Below are positions 1-11,869 of a stretch of DNA of 64,000 bases, in pieces. The DNA is from Evernia prunastri. Taxonomy: Eukaryota; Ascomycota; Lecanoromycetes; Lecanorales; Parmeliaceae. The position numbers and the translations under genes are program-made. The notes under the pieces were generated by a model. The model ran no database searches, was not told the origin of the DNA, and was given only the letters and a program-made list of their open reading frames with translations. The stretch's first letter is position 1. Each line of letters opens with the position of its first letter. The stretch is from the NCBI GenBank assembly GCA_003184365.1, contig NKYR01000013.1:310001-374000 (forward strand). Reading direction: 5' to 3'.

Positions 1-799
1 GGGGGCGGACCACTGCGAGAAGCTCGTTGACGTCGTCGCTGGGTAGAGGTTAGCGAATATATGAGTTGCATATTTGTTTTATCCAGTATCAGAGCAGTCG
101 TTGGTGCGCCTTCCGGGATCTCTACCCGGACGCTAGGGTCTCAGGGAAACGCAGGAAGAGCTCGTGCGTTTGCGAGAATTGAAAAAGCAGAGCAGAGATG
201 GTATGTCCGTTGAACGATTGGCTTTATAATACGTACTTTGGGATGTCACCTGTTTTGACCTGGATGTTTTGGTTGTCCTTTCCTGTATGATCTGTGACCT
301 TGATATTCGCTGAACGGTTGGGTTCACCGATGATTTCGATTTTCTTGGTTGGCGTCTTGTCTGTCCGAGCATGTCAATACTGTGGATTCGATACATTTAT
401 AGTTAAGGCAGAGCGGACTGAAACTTTGTGTCAAGCGGATAGAGAATTCGCCAGATGGCGGTGGTGCCATTGATCGGGGCATGTTGAATTCAGCTGATGG
501 ATATGTAAGAGAAGATAATAAATTGATGAAGTTGGTGGTATGGATTTGAAGGGGGGACGATGGTTGTTGTGGGTTTGCTCAGTGATTTGGAAAGGTGGAT
601 TTGTGGAAATCCCATTCATTTATGACATCATCAAATGAGGTAACCGAAATGTGCCTTGGGGGTCAATTTTCTACTATGGCTCGAGAGAAGACCGTCCTTG
701 ACATCTCATCTGATTGCTATCAATGAACGATGATACAGAACGCATCCCATCCAACCACCCTCCCAGATGCCCTTTTGTATTCAAACAATGACTCCTTCG
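1..799. other. left-edge spacer, no supported gene
   Basis: No convincing coding signal was found. The first 50 bases of the + strand can be read as the end of an open frame (ADHCEKLVDVVAG then stop). That could be the last codons of a gene entering from the left, but it is too short to judge. The rest is AT-leaning spacer containing the 3' flank of the amidase. Confidence 0.4.
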
Positions 800-2543
800 T
801 CACACAAAATCAGCAAATGGAAGACCAATATTATCCTTGATGAAATCCATAGCCTCAATCACCTGAAACCGTTAGCAACCTATTATCCGTACTCTAAGGG
901 CCTCCTTGTCCTACCTTTTCATCCTCATATCTTCGTCCAACAAGCTGCAATGATACTGGAGCACCTTTGTACTTATCGGGCCCATATTTCCACAAATGGT
1001 AGTTGTACTCGTCCTTCTCATTCATCGGCTTATAACCCTGATCTACCACGTCCACTGTTGGGTCTACCTTCGTTACTGGAAAGACTAGAGCGGGATAGTC
1101 GAGCACATTCCATTGCGTCGTGTAGCCCCAATATCTTGCACAGTCAAGAGGAGGAGCAGCCCCTGGACCTACAGGGCAAAGGATCACATCAACCGTGCCT
1201 TCGAGCCCACCAGTCTCGCTAGTTCCAGTCGCGGTGTCGTTCCAAACTTTGGCGTACTCTGTCCTGTAAGCTTCTCTCTTCATAGTCCAGTGCCAAATCT
1301 CCTCGACCGTGAGCCTTTTCACCAACGGGTTGTCCTTTAGGATAAATTTGGACAATGGTCGCCACGGCTCGCCCGACGCTTCGATGGCTTCATTTTCTTC
1401 TCGACCTCCATCACAGAAATACAGACTGGAAATGATGCTCCAAGCTTCATCGTGCTTGTATGGCTTCCATTCAACAATCTCGACCGATGGCACGTCTTTG
1501 AGCTTATCTAACACTTCTTGCAATGCGCGCATGACAGGTGGATGTGGCTTGACAACACCATCGTGCCACATGACTGCAACCTTGATCCTCTTTCCAGAAG
1601 GCTTTGCGAGGTAGCTTTCTTGATCTCTCCATGGAATCGGGACCAAAGATGGCTCGTTTAACCAGGGTTTAGCATTGAGGACGGTCTTCATGAAAAGCTT
1701 TACTCCTTCAAGTGAAGTACTTAGAGGTCCAAGGACCGCAACGATCTGCTCCTGGCTGAGCATTGTGGCCGACCAGCCACTCACTGGTATCCTGTAGCTT
1801 GAAGGTCTCAACCCGTATAATCCACAGTTTGCTGAAGGACTTCTAATGCTGCCTCCGATGTCTGTCCCGAGACCTAGACAGCTCCCGCGTAACGCGAGCA
1901 GGGCTCCTTCGCCTCCTGAACTACCACCCGACGTCAACTGACTGTTGAAAGGATTCACCGTGATTCCATAGAGGTTGTTGGAAGTTTCGAGGTGCATCAA
2001 TGTTTGAGGTTCTGTCGTGCGAGCGTAGAACACACAGCCGGCGTTCCATAAGATCTTTAAGACATGAGCATCATCTTCTCCTTTGTGGTCCCACCAGCTA
2101 ACAAAGCCTGCATTCAGTCCCAAATCTTTCATTCCAATGTGCTCTTTGACACTGATTGGCAGACCGTGCAACGGGCCAATTGGCTTTCCATGTTCAGAGA
2201 GGTATTCATCGAGGAACTTGGCTCGGGCTATCGCCCGCTCTGGGAGAAGTTCGGTGATGCAATTAGCTAGAGCCTGAGCAATGCCAGCCCGTCGAAGGAA
2301 TGCAGTTGTCACGGTAGTGCTCGTGTACTTGCCTGAAGCAAGAGAAGCAACAAGGTCCTCAGGTGGTGACTGAGTGATGACAATTTCTTCCGTCGAAAGT
2401 AGGTACTTTGGGACATCTGTACGGTCAAGAGGTAGCTGATCAGGGCCTGGAACCTCGGGGATCGGTGGCTCAACGCGTCGAATGCTATCATCTCGATGGT
2501 TTTGGGCTGTCTTTGCAATCTCTTGCCACGTTGGCTTGCTCAT
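800..2543 (-). CDS. fungal acetamidase-type amidase (amidase signature family)
   Basis: This gene encodes an amidase signature enzyme that hydrolyses a C-N amide bond, of the acetamidase-like type common in fungi. Two exons, 2543..915 and 862..800, flank a 52-nt intron (863..914). Splicing replaces a premature end with VIEAMDFIKDNIGLPFADFV and gives 563 residues, the usual family length. The Ser-cisSer-Lys triad is visible: Lys133 in ISVKEH, Ser208 in GGSSGGEGA and Ser232 in GTDIGGSIRSPS. The start MSKPTWQEIA at 2543 is the first in-frame ATG; the frame upstream of it opens only with TTG. No signal peptide is seen, so it is probably cytosolic. The family and catalytic residues are clear. The exact substrate (acetamide, formamide or a larger amide) cannot be told from sequence. 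Confidence 0.93.
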
Positions 2544-3171
2544 GGTGGCCGCGAGTCTTTCACTTCGTTGAAAAGCGAACAATGGCTGACAGTGTCAGAC
2601 GGAGGTAAGGATCCCATTGCGGAGCGACATCTACAAAAGCAAGCCGCGGGGAGGGGGGGGGGGGTTGGCTTAAGCTGCAGCTGCCTGTCCAAGCGTCCGA
2701 TAAGAGCTCCGCGACGCAGGCGGAAAAGGCAGGTATGCCGAGGACAACGCTGGTTGGAAACCATCGTGTTGGGTGGTGATATTCGGAATCCTGTCCGACA
2801 ATCCTCGATCTCAATTGAACACTTGGGCTCATTTGTCTCGGGGTCCTCAACTCTTGCATCGGAAGTTGTTTCCTTGGTGCTTGAACATATGATCTCACAT
2901 TGCGTGCCGTCGTCTTCTTACCCCGCTACTTAGGCAAAGTTGACGTCTTCCTACATGCTATTTGGAGTGCATATTCGTACAACCAGAAGTCTTCTTCATC
3001 TATGTAGCCTCTCTTAATCCGCTCCCAATACCAAATTCTATCCTGCAGAGTCTTATTTTTTCCTGGCTCATGTTTAATTGTCCTTGATGCAGTAGTTGAT
3101 CTCCAGCACGGCCACTGGAATTGGGCTATTGTAACATCCACGGGAGGGTCTCAGCATTATCTCCCCTAAGT
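2544..3171. other. intergenic spacer between divergent genes, with G12 tract
   Basis: This is the shared upstream region of the amidase (-) and the SDR (+). It holds a run of 12 G at 2653-2664. A 71-codon open frame on the minus strand (2926-3141) lies here but has no support as a gene. Confidence 0.5.
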
Positions 3172-4244
3172 ATGACTGCTGTTGCACGCGGAATGCCTTG
3201 TGCGTTAAGGCATGCTAGAGTACAGGTCCTTCCAATCTTACGGCCTTTGTCAACACCCAATTCATTTAGAAAATTATCCACATTGAAAGAACCACCACGC
3301 GGCAATGAACCCAGGACGCGCGGCCGTGAGCCACCAGCTCCTCCACCCCAAGAGAGAGAGAATCTCCAAAATGACACGGCGTCAGCAAGCTTCCTAGGAA
3401 CGACCAAACGACTACCGGAGTTCAATCTCACAGATAAAGTCGTTTTGGTTTCAGGGGCTGCTCGTGGACTTGGCCTGACCCAAGCAGAAGCGTTGCTCGA
3501 AGCTGGTGCTACAGTCTACGCCCTCGATCGGCTCCCGGAACCCTCCCCAGATTTCTACCGTGTCCAGAAAAGAGCAGCAGAGGAATTGGGAACAACTTTT
3601 TATTACCGTCAGATTGATGTCCGAGATGTCGACGGCCTGAACAAAGTCGTGGCGAGCATTGGCGACAAGCATGGACGGATGGATGGGTTGATTGCGGCAG
3701 CAGGAATCCAGCAAGAGACAACGGCTTTGGAATACACAGCCAAGGACGCAAACATGATGTTTGAGATTAACATCACCGGGGTCTTCATGACAGCGCAAGC
3801 AGTAGCGAAACAGATGATAAGATTTGGTAACGGAGGTAGTATCGCTATGATTGCATCTATGAGTGCGCACATTGCCAACAGAGTATGCCATTCCGGAGAC
3901 TTCGCTTTCGAGGGCCAGGCTGACTTCTCCAGGGTCTCATCTGTCCAGCGTACAACGCATCAAAAGCAGGTGTGCTCCAATTAGCCAGGAATTTAGCCTC
4001 GGAGTGGGGTGAGTATGGTATTCGAGTCAATACCATCTCTCCTGGATACATCGTCACTGCGATGGTCGAAGAGCTTTTTCGTCATTTTCCCGAACGACGG
4101 ACGGAATGGCCAGCGCAGAACATGCTCGGCAAGCTGAGCAAACCTGAGGACTTTAGAGGCGCTGCTGTTTTTCTCCTCAGTTCAGCAAGCTCATATATGA
4201 CAGGAGCTGATTTGAGGATGGATGGTGGGCACGTAAGCTGGTAA
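3172..4244 (+). CDS. short-chain dehydrogenase/reductase with presequence-like N terminus
   Basis: The product is a classical NAD(P)(H)-dependent SDR of 340 residues. Exons are 3172..3882 and 3933..4244 with a 50-nt intron. The cofactor motif SGAARGLG starts at residue 94 and a NAAG-like AAAGIQ follows. The catalytic YNASK (Tyr244, Lys248) comes just after the splice junction, and the C terminus DLRMDGGHVSW is typical. The core resembles fungal polyol/sorbose-type reductases. Residues 1-90 lie outside the SDR fold; the first 40 are rich in Arg and Ser and free of acidic residues, which looks like a mitochondrial presequence. The start is the first in-frame ATG; the open frame extends upstream only to a TTG. 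The substrate is unknown and the mitochondrial location is an inference. Confidence 0.9.
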
Positions 4245-4304
4245 ATCCTCAGGGATCGCTGGAGAATGAGACCACCAAAGTCAGGAGCGAACGAATGAAT
4301 TGCA

Positions 4305-5009
4305 TCACCCATATATCCCAGCATCATCTTTGTCTACTTTTCCGACTCTCACGTCCCCAACGACACCCCTCGGTCCGAGTCTCCTTACGACACCTTGTGC
4401 TAGGCCCAACCTCTTCTCAATCTCTTCTCCACCCATTCCCTTGTCATCTCTCATTACAAGTAGCTGCCGTATCGTAGAAACATCCAGGAAGCTTTTCCCT
4501 CCGTCTCCCCTTCCCGTCTTTGCAAACTCGACCTCAGCTTGCTGCTGAAGACGCTCTCGCGCCGTCAACACCATTAGAGCAGGATTCTTGCTAGGGTCTG
4601 GGAAAATCTGCGGATGTGACTGATTTGGGGAGCTTTTAGAGCCTTGAGATGATGGAGATGGTGAGGGATTGAAGGTTGATGAATTGGAGAGAGTTGAGCT
4701 GGGCTGGACCGGGCCGAGAGAACGAAGGGATCGTGCGAAATCGGGGTCAGAGGCATCGAGGTGTATGGCTAATGAATGGCGTCAGTGAAGCTCCAGGTAG
4801 AGGTTGAGGAAGGCGAGCCTACATTCATCACGTGTGTTGCTGGCCTGCGATTGAGGATGTACGGTTGGACCCGGAGCTGTAGGTTGGCCTGCTGGTGGAG
4901 GGGGCGCGGAGGGGGCGTTGGACGATGGCGGAGGCGGGACGCGTTGGGGATACTGACGTCTGGCGGCACCAGCAGCAGTTTTGGCTGCTTTGGAAGTGGT
5001 CGAGCCCAT
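4305..5009 (-). CDS. small conserved-looking protein with MGxxxSK N terminus and HTH-like C terminus
   Basis: A 216-residue protein is encoded by two exons, 5009..4823 and 4768..4305, with a 54-nt intron (4769..4822) that restores one continuous frame. The N terminus MGSTTSKAAKTAAGAARRQY has a Gly2 and a Lys/Arg-rich stretch, so N-myristoylation is possible. A Pro-rich low-complexity stretch follows. The C-terminal 90 residues (LTARERLQQQAEVEF, then IRQLLVMRDDKGM and EEIEKRLGLAQGVVRRLG) look like a helix-turn-helix. I recognise the type as a small fungal protein of unknown function and assign no role. It is convergent with the SDR; the two stop codons are about 60 nt apart. Confidence 0.8.
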
Positions 5010-5727
5010 TGAATCCTGACGGTGGTGATTAAGTGCAGCCGGGTTGAGGAGCATCCATTAATTGAAAGAAGCTTTGGACTTTTCATATTTCGAGTTGCGG
5101 CATGAGGTCAGCAACTCCGCAGGCTTGGCGCAGGTTCACTACCTTGAGGCTTGCACAGCTCCTCCCTGGGCCCTTAACGATTACACTATCAATCAGCTTC
5201 AGGTAAGGTAATTATTGGCATACACAACTCGCCCTCGGAGACCTTTTGCTTTGTTCAATGGCATCTTATTGAATTGTCCGGGTAGATGTTAAACTTCCCA
5301 GCTTTTGGCTGCTTCATTGCGCAAAAAATACCCAATCGAGTCAGGCAATACTACTACTATAGGTTCAGAGGGATCAATTGACCGCTCCATCTTTCCCTTG
5401 GTTATGAGAAGGAGCTGAAGGATCGTGTTGGATGAATCCTGCCAGTTCAAGTAGAGCGCTTTTATTCTCTCACATGTTATATGTTGTTTCACCGCCTATT
5501 CCTGACATGAAACGTGAAGCGGTACATACCTGAGGCAGCTCAGCCTCGTCCCGCTTGCTCTCTTGCTCTCTTACTTACATTTCCTTGCCATCTCTCTAAT
5601 TTCTGATGGCCAAATTCTCCTGTGTGTCCCATCCAATATGTTATGAATTTCCTACGTCAACTGAGTAAAATTGATTCTCCACATCTTCTACCCATCTACT
5701 GAATTTCTCTATTTGCAACCTATTAAA
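5010..5727. other. divergent promoter region
   Basis: This spacer lies between two genes transcribed away from each other. The right part is pyrimidine-rich (5570-5720), as is common in fungal leaders. A 67-codon minus-strand open frame at 5289-5492 is not supported as a gene. Confidence 0.4.
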
Positions 5728-6805
5728 ATGCCGTATAGGGATGATGGTGAGTCCAACGGTCCAATCGATGTGCTGTTACCTAACAGTTTATAAAGGATTC
5801 ATCCAAACGTGCTACGAACATGGTCCTGATCGAGGGTCCCTAGATCCAAAGAATGAGCCAGCAGACGTATTTATTCAGCGGACTGAGCGGAGACACGTCT
5901 CCCGTACTCCTGGCATTGTGCGCGAGCACCGGATTGTAGAGCTCGATAATTCGCCGAGAGTGCGTCGAGATGCATCTCCGGAACAGCCCCGTCGCTCAAG
6001 CAGATTGGCCAACCCGCAACGTCGTGAAATGATGCTCATCAACAAAGGTATGCTTTGATTCCGCGGGTGCCATCCTTCCACCTCTGACTCCTCCAGGTCG
6101 CCGTAGGGACGAATCTTCTGATTCCGACTCTGACTATGACGCCGATGGCTCAAGCCCGCGTCGAATCCGCAGCGGCAAACATTACAACAGAGACCTCCCG
6201 TTAGCCCGTCCTAGACCCATTTACGCCAATGTCCCTAACCGCTCTCGCTCCATGGGTGCTCCAAGATCACGCTCCCAAGACCCTCCCGGCCCTCCCAGAC
6301 GTTACGACAGCGACAGTGACTCTTCCTCTTCAGACGATGACGGAAAGAAAGCACAGCCCAAGCCAGCCCCAAAGCAGATCCTTTACACAGGTCTCGCCTG
6401 CGTCGCCACCATTGCCGCTGCGAATAACATTTATCAATCCGCAAAAGCGCACCACACACGCCAGAAGGAGCTTGAGGAGGGGGAAATCTCCAGTGCTGAA
6501 GCGCAGAAACTGAAGAAGCAAGCTAGGAAGATGGATTTGATTAGTTTAGGGGTCGCAGCTGTGGGAGCGTATAATGTTAGGAATGGATGGAAGAGGGCAG
6601 AGGGGCACGTAAGCAACCTTTCCGAATTAAATTTTTCCCTTTCCTATCCGTTTTCCGGCCTGAGGAGCTGTCTGAGAAGCAAGAGACGTGCTTCCGCTCC
6701 TCAATTGTCTTAAGACCCAGGGACCTTGCTTGAGAGGGGAATGCTTACTCTTAGATTATACAGTGGAAAGCACATAAGGAATTGCAGGCTGAAGGGAAGA
6801 TCTGA
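5728..6805 (+). CDS. DUF3824-like Arg/Ser/Asp-rich protein with hydrophobic segments
   Basis: This 274-residue protein is typical of fungal DUF3824-like proteins; the function is unknown. Proposed exons are 5728..5746, 5796..6047, 6097..6608 and 6764..6805. The N-terminal half is charged and disordered, with RRSSRLANPQRR and Asp/Ser runs (DESSDSDSDYD, SDSDSSSSDDD). Two hydrophobic stretches follow (LYTGLACVATIAAANNIY and LISLGVAAVGAYNVRNGW), and the protein ends HWKAHKELQAEGKI after the last intron. The first intron is uncertain: an acceptor at 5786 also keeps frame and adds three residues, and an unspliced start at 5741 is possible. The last intron is long (155 nt) and folds into a hairpin, unlike the ~50-nt introns nearby. 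Confidence 0.8.
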
Positions 6806-7151
6806 GGTCAGTACGGTCAGCACGAGATTGCTGAGATTAGTAGGTGATCTGTTGATCTGCCGGGAAGCACGTCCGATTGATGATGAAAGATCTTGTTATG
6901 ACTGGATGGGAAATGTGCGATAACGTAGCACCTGCAGGCAAGGCGCCGTGATAAAGGTGAAAAAATTTCGCAAACTAGTACAAAGGATGCCTGCCCAATG
7001 GGTTCATCGTTCCGAAAAAGTCTTTGCCATATTTTTGCTGTCGATGGTCGGACAAGTGTCATGGTCAGGTAGCAAACGCCCAATGAGCCGGGTAGTATAC
7101 AATTCGAGCCCGAAGGCTCTTCGCTTTTTTGGCAGCTGGCCTTCTTTTATC
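6806..7151. other. convergent 3' spacer
   Basis: Short spacer between the 3' ends of the DUF3824-like gene and SWP1. Nothing recognisable is present. Confidence 0.4.
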
Positions 7152-8182
7152 TCACCGCAGGCCGGCAATTCTACGTCCTTGTACCTCGCGCAATGCCCTG
7201 CTTCCACTGAGAAAGGTTACCAATCCAATGCCCAAAGCTGGTGGTAGTGTTTGGAAGAGATTCCAAGACGTGTAGTACATGAAGAACACGCCTTCCATCG
7301 CCAAAATCGAGCAAATGAAAAGCGCGTGTGGGATTGGAGAGCTACTGAAAGCTTTGGAAAAGTGATTGAGATTTGCGCCGATTGAGATCCACTGTCAAGA
7401 CCTCATTAGTGCGTTTCGTAGTTCAAACAATTATCCAACTTACAGCGCCTAGCAAGACGGGCAAAGCAGCTATCACAGCTGCTGCAAATACCAATGTTAT
7501 GATTTTTGGCGGGCTCTTTGGATCTGATTTGAATATATGGTGGATCTCTGGAAGTTTTCCGTAGCGTAACGGCTTGTCTGAGGCAGGTAAGGGAGAGCCA
7601 GAGTCGAGCTCGATGGTAAGATCGAAGGCTTTGCTGTTGTAGGGCTTCGTCGTGCCGAATGATGCTATAACTAAAGATGCATCGAGAGGTCCGGTCGAAG
7701 ATAGTAGTTGGGTCGGGAGGTCCTTCTGGGTCTACAGCAGCCTGTCAATGACTGAAAGCCGCATGCTCTATTGGGAGACATACGAGGTCAATCTTGCCCT
7801 TCCCATTTTCCTTCACCTGAAAAGCGAAGGATGTATCGAGCTTGCTCTTGGGATCTTTGACAAGAAGGAACGCTTGATGCGGCCTTTTAGCTTTGGTGTC
7901 CTCTCTGGTGGTCAGGAGGATCTTGAGGGTGTCCGATGCTCCTAACGTGATAGGCTTTGATATGGCTTTACTCTCTGCAATACTAAATATGGATCAGCTC
8001 AGGGTGTCTCGCGAAGCTTGTGGGGAAGAAAATCCATACTTTTCCTTGAAGCCTCCTCCTACCCCAGCTCCCTTCTTATTCACGGACACTGTTGCATCTT
8101 CAAACCCCCAAGTAGCTGCAACACAGATGTTACTGGCACATAGAACCAAAAGCAAAGACAGAAGTTGACTTGAGAGTCGCAT
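7152..8182 (-). CDS. SWP1: oligosaccharyltransferase subunit Swp1 (ribophorin II)
   Basis: Swp1/ribophorin II is a membrane subunit of the ER oligosaccharyltransferase, which transfers the lipid-linked glycan to Asn of nascent proteins. Four exons (8182..8040, 7982..7784, 7731..7444, 7391..7152) with introns of 57, 52 and 52 nt encode 289 residues. A cleavable signal peptide (MRLSSQLLSLLLVLCASNICVA) precedes the family motif WGFEDATVSVNKKGAGVGGGFKEK. A beta-rich lumenal domain follows (ITLGASDTLKILLTT, KRPHQAFLLVKDPKS, DLTQKDLPTQL). Then YGKLPEIHHIFKSDPKSPPK leads into three membrane segments beginning IITLVFAAAV, HALFICSILAMEG and ALGIGLVTFLSG. The length matches the fungal subunit. All junctions restore family sequence. 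Confidence 0.95.
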
Positions 8183-8860
8183 GATGTCCTATGCGATTGT
8201 GTAGGAAGACGACAGTTGGAAGCATAGCTGTCAATTCTGACCGCAGAGGTGCCAAGACGGAGCCTATGGGTAAACTTCGGGCTCCCAATAGCTACCTTTT
8301 TCCTCGTTCTGTAGATTCTGTCAATGAGAGTGTTTATTCCACCAGAACATGCTTGACACGTCGAAAAATCTAAATGTCTCTCTTTTTGCGGAGATTGTTG
8401 AGGCTGTAAGGTCTTCTGTCCCCTGTAACAAGTCGTACTGCCAAAGTAGAGCTATCAATAGTCCGGTAAGATGTAAGAATGTTTGGGGAGGACAAGCGGA
8501 GCTAAATACCCTAAGCGAGGCCCTTTCTTCTCTTAACAGCACTCCGTCGTCTTGAATTTTCTTTCACGGACCACAAACCTACCACCACAGTACCTCTCTG
8601 GATGCGCCAACCCTTCGAGGTCAGACCCTGCCCATAGGCGACCCTTCAATAGCCCTCCTGGGCTCGTAGCATCGGTCCAAACAAATAAGTCTCAATTTGC
8701 AGAAGCCCTAACTTGCTAAGTATCCGTGAGTGTGAACTTCAACTCATTCCACGACGAGTCCGCTCACTCCCAACACAACTCAAATGAAGACCATGTAACT
8801 GACTCCTACCTTGATCTAGGGAGGATATGCGCCCCATCACAGGCTGAGATCTTCAAAACC
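8183..8860. other. divergent promoter region of SWP1 and the 8861 gene
   Basis: Spacer between divergent genes. The frame of the gene to the right is open upstream of its ATG to 8726, but only with a GTG. No further gene is seen. Confidence 0.4.
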
Positions 8861-11800
8861 ATGGCGCCCCGGCCGAAGACATACGGTACTCGGAGGTCCC
8901 ATGTCAAGCCAGCTGGTGAATTGATGGACGGGACTACAGCAGACGATCCCAAGCCAGAATTGGAAAGACTTGATATCATGTCTGCGAGTACGAGAAGCGG
9001 GAAGCAGAAGAATCTTGAGATAGTACAAAAGGAAGAAAATCAGGACTTAGCGTCGCAGGGTCTGGGGAAGGAAAATGAGTCGGCTTCTGGGACCCCAGTG
9101 GGACAGCGTACCACTCCATCGCGTACAAAAAACGTCGAAGACGAGTCAACAACTGTCTCACCGGCACCAGGGTCTCTTGCAAATAGGAGAATGTCGGCTC
9201 AAAACTTGTCGTTGGCAAACAAATCAACGGAGGGGCATGGCTCACTTCGCAAGAGCACCAGAAGATCAATTAACGGATCAGCAAAATCAGGAGACCATAA
9301 CGCCACCGCCCAAGCTGGCTTTGAATCTAATCAAACAGACCATACCTCCCCTTCGGATGCGAAAACAATATTCCTTTCAAACGGTTTTACCAATGATCAG
9401 CAGTCTCCTATCAGCAGTGACAGTGATTTGAAAGACATACCAAGCGATCTACATCATCTGGCTATTTGGGTTGCGGAATCAATCAGCAGACATTCAATCA
9501 ATAGCCCTTCATTACCGGTGCCCGAGCCAAGCCATGAAGAGTTCAACTCGCAGATTTTACAGGATATAGAGATGATTGATGTTTTAGATAACGTAGAGGG
9601 TGGTCGCATGACAAGAGGCAAGGAAAAGAAATTATTGCAACAATTGAAGGGGAAGGAGCCTATCAATGGTATCAACCCATTTCTCTCGTGATTTTATTTT
9701 GCTCTCCAAGCGCTAGTGGCCTCCAGAACCCAATTCTGAGGCCGGTATAGCAGCTAACATATTTCTCATGACTGTAGGCTCGAGTGGCAAGATCGTTGCT
9801 GAAGCAGAAAAGCCATTGCAGCAAAGAGATGCAGCAGATGTGGAGAGGCGGTTGAAAGATGACTTAAATGATGAGCTTAAAGAAAAGCTATTTGGATCCT
9901 CGGTTGTGACAGATGTGTCAACTGATGTTATTGAGCGTAATGCTTGCGGGAAAATGCTGCTCAATACCCTTGTTGATATTGGCGACTCCGCGAACCATAA
10001 CTCTGCTGCAGTATTAAAGTCTGCTCTTGAGGCAAGAAGAGACGATGCTCCATTTCTTTCTGCTCTGAAAATACTTGCATCGTCATCGAGAATCATGGAT
10101 TTCGTCAACTCCTTCATCAACAAAGATGGCACCTTTCCTAAGGGAGTTCCCTATGATGATGAGTCACATCCATCGACTGGGGTCAACACTTCCGGAGCTT
10201 CAACAATCACGGAAACTTCTGGTCTCACAAGTCGTGCAGGGACATCGATATCTGAGGCAGAGGGTTTACCTAAGGCCACAACTAAGAACAAAGCGATGGA
10301 CAAGAAAGAAGCTGGTATGTTGACTTTACTACTACTGCCTTGCTCCGTAGACTAAGACTTAATCCAGATAAACAAAAGCGATCACAAGAAGTCGTTCGAG
10401 CACTCGAAGCTGCAACAACGATTCTACTGCAAATCGAACGAGGTGAAGCCAGCGCTGGTTATGTTACGTCCTACACCGGCGGCAGCATGATACCAAATCC
10501 CACTGGCCAGCATCATATGCCTACATACGGAGCTATGTTTGGTCCTCCACATCCTGACCATCAAGTCTATGGAATGGTGCACCCTCCTCCTATAGGTGCG
10601 AATCTCAACAATTACGCGTCGCCTTATTTCAACACTGTGCCTACGCATCCGAGTAGCTATGCCTCGCCCTACTCCAACCCCGTCAACCAGCCTCCTGCGA
10701 ATTATGCCTCGCCATACGCCAATCCTGGGGTTCTCAACCAAAACGGTGGATCCGGTCTTGTCGGTAGCGATGGCAACCAAGCCAACAACCATAGCGGGTC
10801 TGGGGCACGTCATGACAACAAGAGGGCTCTTGCACCACGCCAGCATAACGTTGAAGCTCCGCACCAAGAAGACAAAGGGCGTGGCGCTGCTGCTGGCCAA
10901 GACATCAGTAATCGAGGGGATGATGTAAGCAAAGCTAGTAACCAAGGCGTTAGCAGCAACAAAAAGGAGACAAGACAATCACTGGACAAAGCCACTGACC
11001 AAGGCGTCAGCAATTCAAAGGAAGATACAAGTCATGCTGTTGACTCGGACGAAACCGATATCGAAGTTCCTGACAAGCAGGGCAGCAGCAGTAAAGACGA
11101 TGATGCGACAAGCAGTGACGATGACTTGGTGACAGCAAAGATTGGAAATCAGAACATCACTCCCCCAGCTGAGAACCACAGACTTTTTACAGGTGAACGT
11201 CTTGGAGATTTTAGCACCACGGAGAACATTGATTGGTTGCTCACCATGGGCAATGGTGGCAAGATGCCAAAAGCGAGCAAGAAGACAATCAAAGAAACTC
11301 CTTCCAGAAGCTCATCGGCTCCAGTCGACACCACGATCCAGACGAAAGTCAACAAGATCATCGACCAGATCATGCTCTGCAAAGACCTGCGTGGCTACGG
11401 AACCCCAAAGCAACTCTTTTATGCGTCAGCAGAGGGGCAACAACTGGCAGCGGAGTTGAGGCGTCTAATGACTATTGCGAAGCCTGTGGTTAACGCAATC
11501 ATACCGCGGGCAGAGAGCCAAGCTAGACTAAGGTTCTATCAACAGCTTGAAAGCCGTGCAATCGTGGAAGAGCGAGATCGTACATTTCAAGCAAATATGA
11601 ACCAGTATTACGGGCCTCCTTTTCAGATGCATCAATGGGTCCCTCCCCCTGGTGGATTCCCTGTCCTTGGGCTGCCTATCCCTCCACCGCTGCCTTCGAA
11701 TGGGCCAACGCAGGCACCCTTCGTCCGTCGTGGCAACGTCATAGCAGCACCACCTGGCGGAAGAGACATTGAGGAGGAGAAGAAAGCTGAGACTTACGGC

Positions 11801-11869
11801 TATCCACCGACGCCGGGATCGCGACCAGGAGGTTCTCAGCGAGGACAGAAGAGGAAGGCACGACGTTAA
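8861..11869 (+). CDS. large disordered protein of unknown function with YASPY repeats
   Basis: A 948-residue protein is encoded by three exons, 8861..9668, 9778..10314 and 10368..11869. ATG 8861 has a strong context (ACCATGG) and starts MAPRPKTYGTRRSHVKPAGE. I do not recognise a known domain. Residues 1-270 are Ser/Thr/Asn-rich and disordered. The second exon is more helical and charged (DVERRLKDDLNDELKEKLFG, FLSALKILASSSRIMDFVNSF). The third has three SPY-type repeats (NYASPYFN, SYASPYSN, NYASPYAN), then two Gln-Gly-Val-Ser repeats (NQGVSSNKKET, DQGVSNSKEDT). A helical block (IQTKVNKIIDQIMLCKDL, AELRRLMTIAKPVVNAII) is the best candidate for a folded region, and a Pro/Gly-rich basic tail ends QRGQKRKARR. 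The basic C terminus suggests a nuclear protein (inference). Intron 1 (109 nt) contains a hairpin, GGCCTC..GAGGCC. Confidence 0.8.

Noticed and set aside
2926..3141. 71-codon minus-strand frame with a helical-looking C terminus
   Set aside because: Too short, no partner exon found, sits in a divergent promoter region.
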